Part shown: one piece after another, positions 1-6,981 of the stretch
Layout of the letters: every line of letters begins with the position of its first letter
Numbering within the stretch: the first letter of the stretch is position 1
Source: CAZBEA01 sp964519355
GTDB lineage: Bacteria; Patescibacteriota; Microgenomatia; Levybacterales; GWA1-39-11
Assembly: GCA_964519355.1 (NCBI GenBank)
Contig: CAZFJW010000039.1
Coordinates: 1-12,552, forward strand
DNA length: 12,552 bases
Direction: 5' to 3'
Notes under the pieces: generated by a model
What the model was told of the DNA's origin: nothing
Databases searched by the model: none
The model's input: the letters and a program-made list of their open reading frames with translations, nothing else
Translations under genes and position numbers: made by a program

Positions 1-732
1 TGATTCGACTAAAGATTTTTCAAAATATTTTTCCATTCTCAGAGGTCCTGCTTCAAATCGCGTGTTTTGTCTTATGTGGTCTTTGAGGGTTTGAGGTGAA
101 CGATAATATACAATTGCATCTTTAACGTACTGGTATTTAAATCCCTTTGATATACATGAAAAGTATGCAAACATGTCATTGGCTATCATTGTCGGTGGAA
201 TGTATAAATTGTTCGCAAAAGTTCTAGATAGCGCCAGAAGTCTTCCATCTGCTGAAAAAACATTATGTCCACCTTTCAGATCTCCCCTAAACTTTCTATA
301 AACACTATGAGTGATATTTATTGATTTCTCAATAAAAGTCTCACCAGAAACAGCAATCGGATTTCCGCCGCAAAGACCTACCATTTTACTTGCCGTCAAG
401 GGGGCAATAAGACGCGCGATTACCATTTTACCTTTAAATTGAACATCTGCATCTGACTGTACAAGGATATCAGTGTCAAGATTTCTATATATATCATTGA
501 GTCTTGTAGATTTACCAATTCTTTCTTCGTGTTCTATAAAATGTATTTTCTTTGATTCAAAACTTTTTACAATTTTTGCTGTTCGGTCCGTGGATCCATC
601 TGAAACAATAACAATTTTTTTCATTCTAAATCCTTCCTCTTTTTGTGAAAGAACAGACTTAAGAAAATTTCGAATATTTCCTTCTTCGTTATATGCACAC
701 GCAAAAAATGTAACTGATGGAATTTTTTTCAT
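1..732 (-). CDS. GT2 glycosyltransferase, C-terminus beyond window
   Basis: The frame opens with ATG at 732 and stays open for 244 codons to the left edge, so the C-terminus is missing. I translated it by hand. It starts with the GT-A nucleotide-binding strand (IPSVTFFACAYNEEGNI, residues 4-20), followed by VSDGSTDRT (43-51) and the metal-binding SDAD (93-96). These are hallmarks of family 2 glycosyltransferases, which move a sugar from a nucleotide or polyprenyl-phosphate donor to a glycan acceptor at the inner membrane face. No membrane segment is visible in the part present. The start lies one base after the stop of the preceding gene (TAG-T-ATG) and has no clear Shine-Dalgarno site, so translation is probably coupled. 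It is the fifth gene of the glycan operon. Donor and acceptor cannot be told from sequence. Confidence 0.88.
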   Translation of the reverse strand, partial: MKKIPSVTFFACAYNEEGNIRNFLKSVLSQKEEGFRMKKIVIVSDGSTDRTAKIVKSFESKKIHFIEHEERIGKSTRLNDIYRNLDTDILVQSDADVQFKGKMVIARLIAPLTASKMVGLCGGNPIAVSGETFIEKSINITHSVYRKFRGDLKGGHNVFSADGRLLALSRTFANNLYIPPTMIANDMFAYFSCISKGFKYQYVKDAIVYYRSPQTLKDHIRQNTRFEAGPLRMEKYFEKSLVES

Positions 733-733
733 A

Positions 734-1732
734 CTAGATCTTATATGTTTTGGAAAAAAGACTAGGAGAATTTAACAGGATATTAATACATCTTTTTCTT
801 TGGTCAGGTAAGATCTTACTGTTGGTTAAAAAGTATGTAGCAATATAGACCAGCAAAGCAATAAACAATGGCTTAAGACCAGGATTGTGTTTTATTTGAA
901 TTGATAGATCGCGATAAATCTCTTTCCTATGTGAAATAGAGTCCCAATGATACACAAGCATTGAAAGTTTGTCATAATACTTAACAGCAAAAAGACAGAG
1001 CGCAAAGTCGACAAGAAAAACCTTTGAACCCACTACAATGATATTTGTATTATTTAAATCTCTATGGCTTAAACTAAGCTGATCTGTGCTTAATATGTGT
1101 CTAGCGCCTTTTAAAAATAACGGAATATTTTTAAATACCAAATAGCTATGCTTTGGATTTGTAAATATTAGTTTTAAAATACTTAGAAAATAAGCGAAGA
1201 ATATAAATATAAATGACCTTCTCTGAAGAGATTTCTTTTCTTTTGGAGTCATATTCTCCCCAAGATATGAGATCAAATCTGAAGATTGAATAAGACTTGC
1301 CGATGGTACTTTTACAATTGAAGTTTTATTTTTTATTTCGATGTAATCAAAAACAACAATCAGAGAATGCTTTTTAGACTTTGCATAGACAACATTTGCT
1401 AATTTAATATCCTTAAAATTCTGAGGAAGGTTTCTTGACATTCTCTTGTACACCCTATTTAAAACGCTCAAAGAAGTTAGTTCATTTTTGAGCATTTTAT
1501 ATTCGAAATCCCTAAATCTTCCACTCCAAATTTTTGCAAAGTACTTTTTCCCTTTAGCATCCTTGTATATACCGAATGCATAATTTTTGGACCTTGATTC
1601 TGGTTCGTATTTTTTAAGCAATACATATTCCCCAATTTTAACGGGAGGTTCTATATCGATACTGATAAGCTCGTTAATAATTAATAAAACAAGATCTTTA
1701 GTTGTTACAAAAAAATTTAAAAAGCTATTCAT
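734..1732 (-). CDS. Protein-kinase-fold protein, WaaP/lipopolysaccharide-kinase-like, membrane-associated
   Basis: A 332-residue protein with the core signature of the eukaryotic-like kinase fold: FAKIW with candidate ATP lysine K67, helix-C-like E84, catalytic loop HRD (223-225) with N230, and metal motif DFA (242-244) in place of DFG. The glycine-rich loop is poorly conserved. Bacterial relatives with this pattern include the WaaP/InaA/Kdo kinases that phosphorylate surface glycans; aminoglycoside phosphotransferases are more distant. A hydrophobic stretch at about 173-191 and another at 287-302 suggest membrane association. It sits between a flippase-glycosyltransferase and a GT2, so a glycan or lipid-linked sugar is a likely substrate (inference). 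Its ATG overlaps the upstream stop by 8 bases (ATGAATAG) and is preceded by GGGAG at good spacing. The kinase fold is fairly sure; the substrate is unknown. Confidence 0.75.
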   Translation of the reverse strand: MNSFLNFFVTTKDLVLLIINELISIDIEPPVKIGEYVLLKKYEPESRSKNYAFGIYKDAKGKKYFAKIWSGRFRDFEYKMLKNELTSLSVLNRVYKRMSRNLPQNFKDIKLANVVYAKSKKHSLIVVFDYIEIKNKTSIVKVPSASLIQSSDLISYLGENMTPKEKKSLQRRSFIFIFFAYFLSILKLIFTNPKHSYLVFKNIPLFLKGARHILSTDQLSLSHRDLNNTNIIVVGSKVFLVDFALCLFAVKYYDKLSMLVYHWDSISHRKEIYRDLSIQIKHNPGLKPLFIALLVYIATYFLTNSKILPDQRKRCINILLNSPSLFSKTYKI

Positions 1733-4229
1733 TATTTACTCCCAAAAATGTTTTTACGATAGACACATTGAGTGACCTTTTTTTGCTTTTTGCCAAATTA
1801 TCAATCAAGAATGAAACTTTTTTAACACCCTGCTCCCAACTGAACTTTTTTGACCATTGAAGGGCTGACTCTGAAAGCGAAAGTCTTAATTTCTTATTTA
1901 CAATTAACTCCTGCATTGCATCGCTAAATTCTTTTACACTCCCAAGGGTCACTAAAATTCCAGTCTTTCTATCGTCAACTGAATCAATCAATCCGTTCAC
2001 GCGAGAGGCAATTACTGGCGTTCCACACGCATTTGCCTCAATTACAGTTATTCCCCAACCTTCAACCATTGATGGCTGAATAGCTACCCAGCTTTCGGCA
2101 AGAAGACGTGCTTTTTTCTTTTCGCTGACTTTTCCAAGAAATGAAACCTTTTCACCCAAATTCAATTCTTCAACAAGATCCTTTAATCTATCTTGTTCCT
2201 CACCCTCTCCAACAATTGAGAACTGTGCTGCTGGAAATCTGCGTGCAACTCGTGCGAATGCTTTTATAGCAATATGAATATTTTTGTAGGCTTTTATTCT
2301 TCCAAGATATATAAAGGATGGATTTTCAGTCTTTTCTGTTCTTACAAACTTCTCAATCTCCACACCAGGATGAACAATTTCAATTTGACTTTCCTTGGCT
2401 AAATTAAATCTTAATATTTCTCTCTTTGATGACTCGGAAACTGTAACCACCTGGCATTCTCGATAGACGTATGGCATCATTTTCCCCTCGATAATTCTTC
2501 CAATGAGAGAAAAGGGGAACTTGAGATGACTAACAAATACTTCTTGATGTACGTGATGAATCAAAAGAATAACCGGTTTGAATGAAAATAACGGTGTAAA
2601 AAATGGAATTCCATTCTCAGAATCAATCACAAGATCAAACTTTCCTCTGAACTTTGCAAGATAATACACGAATGCCCAAAAGTATACTGTATAAAATCCT
2701 CCACGCCTCACAATCTGAACACCATCTATTATTTGGTTTCTAGAACTTTTTCTGTCGTTTCCACAAAAGACAGTGACACTATTGCCATTTTCCACAAGTC
2801 TCTTTGCGAGCTCATGCACATACACCTCTGCCCCTCCAGCCCAGACATGGCGAGTATCACGCCAATTATAAATAAGAATTTTATATCCGTTCTTTGCCGC
2901 TGCGGGCTGAGTGAATTTGAATACGTCCAGAAAATCAACTACGTTAATAAGAAAACTTTCCGCAGGACCATGGAAAAAGTGAATAAGCAAAGCAACAACA
3001 AGACTTGTAATTCCCAGTACTACCATCACATTCGAAATATCAGCAACGCTCCCATGATAGACACCGATTGCGACAACCTGAGCACAAGCAAGGATAAAAC
3101 TTATCACAGGAAGAAGATGCCTATTTTTTATTTGGTGAAATGAGACAATGTTAGTAGCAACTGTAAAGGCTGCCATCCCAAGTGCATACCATCCCATGTA
3201 TGGCAATATTGCGAAGACTTTATTTCCAAAAGCAAGAGGCATGAGGTATTTTCCAAATACACCAAGCGGGACAACTGCTGCAAGACATGCAACTCCCGTT
3301 GCAAGTAAAAGAAGATTAAATACCCTATTTGAATTTCTCCCTGCTCCTTCATGATGACTGACCATAGGAGTTATAAACTGCCCAAAAAGAGATCCGGCAA
3401 AAAAGACCATTTTCCCAACTAATGATAGAAGCGCATATTGTCCGGCTTCAATTGGTGAAAGAAAATGTTTGGCAAGAATTATATCTAGTGTCAAATATGC
3501 AGCTGATGAAACTCTGGTTACTGCATTTGAAAAATAAAATCTGTATGGGAAATTCGTTTGCTCTTCTCCGCTTAGTTTTTCACTTTTCTGACTCCTTATT
3601 TTTCGAGCCGCCAAGGCCATTAGAAGAAATGCTATCCCCATGGAAAGTGGAATAGAAAGATACACGATCTCCGAAAATCCAGTCTCTATAAAAATAACTG
3701 CGATAAAAAGCTTGGCAATAGCTTCAATGATTCCAATTGCAGCAAGATATCCGAATTTTAAGTTACCCCTTAGATAACCCCCATCTATCGATAAAAATAC
3801 GGCAAACAAAAGCAAAGGAGTAAAACTGAATACCGGCAAAACACTTTCCAGTAAAAAAAACTTTGCAATAAAAGAACTACATAAGGTCCAAAAAAGTGCG
3901 AACACAAGAGAGATCAGAAACGATCTTCTTCGAAGACCAGCCCAAAATCTGTATGCAGGTTTTTTGTATTTTCCAAGAAAAAATGCGCTTCTGTATGTAA
4001 CTGTTTTACCAAGAGCGCTTACTGGGATATCCCACAAAGTTAAAATACTTCCTATAAGACTAATTATTGCGAAATCTTCTATTCTTATTTCTCTTCCAAG
4101 ATATGCGTTAAATACGAAATTGAAAAAATTGGAAATGACTGTTGCAACAATAAAAATTGCGCCTCTGACTTGAAGAGAATTTTTCTTTTTTCCGGTAATT
4201 TTCTTTTTTAGATTGCTTAAAAATTTCAT
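1725..4229 (-). CDS. Flippase (Wzx/MOP-type) fused to GT4 glycosyltransferase
   Basis: An 834-residue fusion. Residues about 10-430 are a series of hydrophobic helices of the polysaccharide-export (Wzx/RfbX, MOP superfamily) type, which flips undecaprenyl-linked glycans across the membrane. After a short linker, residues about 449-820 form a GT-B glycosyltransferase of family GT4: the N-lobe loop WAGGAEVYVHELAKRL, then HPGVEIEKF, FIYLGRIKAYKN, FSIVGEGEE, and the donor-site E-x7-E pair at E723 and E731 in EGWGITVIEANACGTPVIAS. The usual arrangement is two separate proteins, so the fusion ties sugar addition to export. I chose the ATG at 4229 because it sits one base after the upstream stop (TAA-T-ATG), matching the junction at 734/732; the frame also opens at 4262 (845 residues) but that start has no ribosome site. 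Third gene of the operon. Confidence 0.88.
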   Translation of the reverse strand: MKFLSNLKKKITGKKKNSLQVRGAIFIVATVISNFFNFVFNAYLGREIRIEDFAIISLIGSILTLWDIPVSALGKTVTYRSAFFLGKYKKPAYRFWAGLRRRSFLISLVFALFWTLCSSFIAKFFLLESVLPVFSFTPLLLFAVFLSIDGGYLRGNLKFGYLAAIGIIEAIAKLFIAVIFIETGFSEIVYLSIPLSMGIAFLLMALAARKIRSQKSEKLSGEEQTNFPYRFYFSNAVTRVSSAAYLTLDIILAKHFLSPIEAGQYALLSLVGKMVFFAGSLFGQFITPMVSHHEGAGRNSNRVFNLLLLATGVACLAAVVPLGVFGKYLMPLAFGNKVFAILPYMGWYALGMAAFTVATNIVSFHQIKNRHLLPVISFILACAQVVAIGVYHGSVADISNVMVVLGITSLVVALLIHFFHGPAESFLINVVDFLDVFKFTQPAAAKNGYKILIYNWRDTRHVWAGGAEVYVHELAKRLVENGNSVTVFCGNDRKSSRNQIIDGVQIVRRGGFYTVYFWAFVYYLAKFRGKFDLVIDSENGIPFFTPLFSFKPVILLIHHVHQEVFVSHLKFPFSLIGRIIEGKMMPYVYRECQVVTVSESSKREILRFNLAKESQIEIVHPGVEIEKFVRTEKTENPSFIYLGRIKAYKNIHIAIKAFARVARRFPAAQFSIVGEGEEQDRLKDLVEELNLGEKVSFLGKVSEKKKARLLAESWVAIQPSMVEGWGITVIEANACGTPVIASRVNGLIDSVDDRKTGILVTLGSVKEFSDAMQELIVNKKLRLSLSESALQWSKKFSWEQGVKKVSFLIDNLAKSKKRSLNVSIVKTFLGVNNE

Positions 4230-4230
4230 A

Positions 4231-6555
4231 TTATTTCTTAAAAACAAACAAAAGCAATACAAATATTGACGACAAAATACTTCTGATCGCCGTCATCCAG
4301 GAGCTTCTCGCAAACCCTGGACGAGGAAGAATATCAACTGGTTCCTTATTTACAACCGGAGCTCCCATTATTGGATTCTTACCTACCAAGTGGAGTCCGT
4401 GAATTGTCTTTTCCCAATAATGAGGCTTGAATAAAAGCTGATTGAGTGCCATAAGACCTGCAATACTTAAGAAAACCCAATACACTGGGACTAAATACAC
4501 ATATTTGATAAGTGCGTATTGCTCACGTTTCATACACCCGATCATGTAGTAGAAAAGATACAAAAAGTTACCAAAAACAAGAGAAGTCACTGCCATATAG
4601 TAGATAGGGGCCGGATACAGACTTCTAATGGTTTCTCCAACAATAGGATTGAGAAGAAAGTAAGAAAGAGTTGTAATCCATAAAATCGGATTAATTAGAA
4701 TAAACGAAATTTTTCCACCCATTATGAGATGAAAAATGAGTGCATGAACATTCCGAGTCTTTACAAATTCTTTCTGAGACCTTGTATGAACAAGATATGT
4801 CTGCATGTATCCTTTGATCCATCTCGAACGTTGTCTGATCCAATTTCCCCATTTACTGTTTGCCTCTTCAAGTGTTGTTGAATTAATGATTGCAGTCTTA
4901 TAACCGTCCTTGAAAAGTCTCATACCAAGATCAGCATCTTCTGTAACGTTGAATGGATCCCATCCTTCAAGGCGTAATAAATCACGTGTTCTAAAATGAT
5001 TACTTGTTCCGCCCAGTGGAAGTGCCGTATTTATTGACTGGTATCCTGGCAATGTGACATCAAACCACAAAGAATATTCTGCAGTAAAGAATCGTGTTAA
5101 TAAATTCTGATGAGGATTGTAGTAATTCAACTTAGCTTGAAGACAGAGAGTTTTTCTGTCGGTTTTTGCAAATCCTAAGTATGCTTTCTTCAATTGATCC
5201 GTGTCTGGAATATCTTCTGCATCATAAATAACAAGATATTCACCCTTTGCACGAGAGAGTCCGTAATTACACGCTTTTGGCTTGGTTTTTGGCTGAGAGT
5301 CAGGCACTACGACAATTCGGACATAGCTTGGCAGCATCATGCCTCGTGCTGCTGTAATTGAATCTTTATCATCTGCCTCCAAAAGAAGCATCACGTCAAG
5401 TTTGTTCTTAGGCCAATCAATTTTTGAAATACCCTCCACAAACTGAGGAATAATATGTGCTTCTTTATACAAAGGACAAAGAATCGAATAAATAGGTAAG
5501 GTCGAATCATCAATTTTTTCTAAATCTTTTTGTGGAATATTAATCTCCTGAGATACATGAAGACTTTTTAAAATAATAAAAAGACTAAACATGGTATCGA
5601 TAAAATAAATCGTAGAAAGAATTCCCAAAAGAATTTGGAAAGTAAGAAGCGGAATGAAAAATATTCCCACAGCTATAATTCCAAGTATTAGTCCAATAAA
5701 TATTCTTTGCTTCAATACAAAGGTTTGGATTGCACTTTTGTGGTGAGGAAGCGTTGTGTGTGTTATGTATTGACGTCTTTTATGTCCGACACCAGCCCCA
5801 ATCATAGTATCTTTCTCAGTTGGCTTCATGTGCTGCGGATGGATTCTCCTTGCACGAACACGAAGTGCATTCATACCAATCTCCCATGAGGCAAAAAATC
5901 CTTTTACCTTTGACTGTCCGCTTTTACGAGTTCTGAATGTAATGTCAAAATTTCCAACACTAAACCCAGCCATTTGTGCTCTATGTAAAAACTCTAAATC
6001 AAATGTCCACCCTGAGCGCGGTGCAAATTGAACTGTCTCAAAGACTTTTTTCTTGAAAACCTTGAGTCCTGCTTGGATATCAGTATCAAGACTAAAAAGC
6101 ATCTTTCCAAAAACATATTTAAAACCACGGCTTAATACATGGCGTGTGGCTGTGTCTTGATACTTATTTCTGTTAGCAACAATAACATCATATTTTTTAA
6201 GCATCTTAACCATCTCAGCCAATGCTGAAGGCGGATACTGCAAGTCAGCATCAATCATTGCCAAATTTTCGTACCGTGCATGAGAAAATCCTTCCATAAG
6301 AGAGTATGCCTTTCCGCGTTTTCCCTTTTTAAGGAAAAGACGTACGGGGTAGTAACTTTGCAATTCCTCAACATATTCTTGGGTTTTATCTGTAGAATGG
6401 TCATCTACAAAAATTATTTCGTATGCAAGATCTTGGCGGATGCACTCATCGTGAATTGCCATGGCAAGAGGAATAACATTCCCTTCCTCATTACGTGTTG
6501 GAACGATTATAGAGACTTCAATTTTTTTAGCTGCTTTTTCGACTATATTATTCAT
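4231..6555 (-). CDS. Dual-domain GT2: polyprenyl-phosphate-sugar-synthase-like plus cellulose-synthase-like
   Basis: A 774-residue protein with two complete GT2 domains. Domain 1 (about 13-235) resembles dolichyl/undecaprenyl-phosphate sugar synthases: VSIIVPTRNEEGN, FVDDHSTDKT (D51, D52), MIDADLQYPP (DxD at 102-104). Two membrane helices follow (about 284-305 and 307-333). Domain 2 (about 354-600) is a processive type: YDAED (444-448), TED (538-540) and QRSRW (575-579), matching the D, D, TED, QxxRW signature of cellulose, chitin and hyaluronan synthases, then four or so C-terminal membrane helices (about 605-640, 648-672, 684-708, 752-772). Known family logic suggests domain 1 loads a sugar on a lipid phosphate and domain 2 builds a chain and threads it through the membrane. 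ATG at 6555 overlaps the upstream stop by 8 bases and is preceded by GAGGGGG. Sugar identity is unknown. Confidence 0.88.
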   Translation of the reverse strand: MNNIVEKAAKKIEVSIIVPTRNEEGNVIPLAMAIHDECIRQDLAYEIIFVDDHSTDKTQEYVEELQSYYPVRLFLKKGKRGKAYSLMEGFSHARYENLAMIDADLQYPPSALAEMVKMLKKYDVIVANRNKYQDTATRHVLSRGFKYVFGKMLFSLDTDIQAGLKVFKKKVFETVQFAPRSGWTFDLEFLHRAQMAGFSVGNFDITFRTRKSGQSKVKGFFASWEIGMNALRVRARRIHPQHMKPTEKDTMIGAGVGHKRRQYITHTTLPHHKSAIQTFVLKQRIFIGLILGIIAVGIFFIPLLTFQILLGILSTIYFIDTMFSLFIILKSLHVSQEINIPQKDLEKIDDSTLPIYSILCPLYKEAHIIPQFVEGISKIDWPKNKLDVMLLLEADDKDSITAARGMMLPSYVRIVVVPDSQPKTKPKACNYGLSRAKGEYLVIYDAEDIPDTDQLKKAYLGFAKTDRKTLCLQAKLNYYNPHQNLLTRFFTAEYSLWFDVTLPGYQSINTALPLGGTSNHFRTRDLLRLEGWDPFNVTEDADLGMRLFKDGYKTAIINSTTLEEANSKWGNWIRQRSRWIKGYMQTYLVHTRSQKEFVKTRNVHALIFHLIMGGKISFILINPILWITTLSYFLLNPIVGETIRSLYPAPIYYMAVTSLVFGNFLYLFYYMIGCMKREQYALIKYVYLVPVYWVFLSIAGLMALNQLLFKPHYWEKTIHGLHLVGKNPIMGAPVVNKEPVDILPRPGFARSSWMTAIRSILSSIFVLLLFVFKK

Positions 6556-6754
6556 CTTCCCCCTCTTCTATGCGCATTCTGTGATTTTCAATAAATCGTT
6601 TTAATGACATCTCCTCAATTCTGTAATGACCACCAAGATCAATAGCATCAATTTGGCCTTCTTTTATGTATTTATAGATGGTGAGAACCGAAAGTTTCAA
6701 AAATTCTGCCACTTCTTGGACAGTTAAAACCTTTTGCATTTGTGAGTAACTCAT
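6548..6754 (-). CDS. Excisionase/MerR-type helix-turn-helix DNA-binding protein
   Basis: A 68-residue protein, nearly all of it one winged-helix DNA-binding domain of the excisionase (HTH_17) kind: VLTVQEVAEFLKLS, TIYKYIKEGQI, the DLGGHYRI wing and the SLKRFIENHR helix. The tail is acidic (RIEEGEDE). Members act as phage excisionases, as architectural proteins or as small transcription regulators; no integrase is present here, so a regulatory role is more likely (inference). It is the first gene of the glycan operon, placed directly after the strong promoter, so it may control its own operon. An ATG at 6739 (residue 6) is an alternative start; neither has a Shine-Dalgarno site, and the predicted transcript leader is only about 15 bases. 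The stop overlaps the next start. Confidence 0.85.
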   Translation of the reverse strand: MSYSQMQKVLTVQEVAEFLKLSVLTIYKYIKEGQIDAIDLGGHYRIEEMSLKRFIENHRMRIEEGEDE

Positions 6755-6772
6755 AGTTTTTGTATTGAATGG

Positions 6773-6784
6773 TGATATATATCA
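6773..6784. promoter_or_regulatory. 12-base palindrome over the -10 box, candidate operator
   Basis: TGATATATATCA is a perfect palindrome covering the -10 element of the glycan-operon promoter. Its half, TGATATAT, recurs at 6811-6818, 38 bases away, just upstream of the -35 box. This arrangement fits an operator for a dimeric regulator, possibly the helix-turn-helix protein encoded first in the operon. AT-rich sequence makes chance palindromes common, so this is tentative. Confidence 0.35.
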
Positions 6785-6804
6785 TATTATTCAAGTATTG
6801 TCAA
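6776..6804 (-). promoter_or_regulatory. Sigma-70-type promoter of the glycan operon
   Basis: On the minus strand a perfect TTGACA (6804-6799) is followed by a 17-base spacer and TATATA (6781-6776), which matches TATAAT at five of six positions. The expected transcription start is near 6769, giving a leader of about 15 bases before the ATG at 6754. This is the clearest promoter in the window. Confidence 0.75.
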
Positions 6805-6842
6805 CACTTTTGATATATCTATAAGTCTTTTTTATCATCTGA

Positions 6843-6858
6843 TAATAATGTATTATTA
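6843..6858. repeat. 16-base inverted repeat in the divergent intergenic region
   Basis: TAATAAT and ATTATTA form perfect 7-base arms around a 2-base centre (GT), about 124 bases upstream of the polymerase start and 39 bases upstream of the glycan-operon -35 box. It could be a regulator site for either direction. The composition is pure A/T in the arms, so a chance occurrence is possible. Confidence 0.3.
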
Positions 6859-6946
6859 CTAGTTTTGTTCATTTATTTTTTGTATTATTTTCTTATATTC
6901 TCAATTGTTTTGTATGGTTTGATCTATTTTTTCCTATTTTTTTCTA

Positions 6947-6975
6947 TTGATTTTCGACTTTTTTACGAATAAAGT
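6947..6975 (+). promoter_or_regulatory. Possible promoter of the Y-family polymerase, leaderless
   Basis: TTGATT (6947-6952), a 17-base spacer and TAAAGT (6970-6975) each match consensus at four of six positions. The start predicted from this spacing is about 6982, the first base of the ATG. No Shine-Dalgarno sequence precedes the ATG. An overlapping TATAAG (6975-6980) is a better -10 but would start transcription inside the gene. Confidence 0.35.
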
Positions 6976-6981
6976 ATAAGT

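Noticed and set aside
2733..3143. 136-codon plus-strand frame antisense to the flippase fusion
   Set aside because: The minus-strand frame has continuous flippase and GT4 motifs here; this one has none.
6548..6754. Phage excisionase marking a prophage end
   Set aside because: The domain fits, but no integrase, phage gene or attachment repeat is present, and the gene is coupled to glycosyltransferases.
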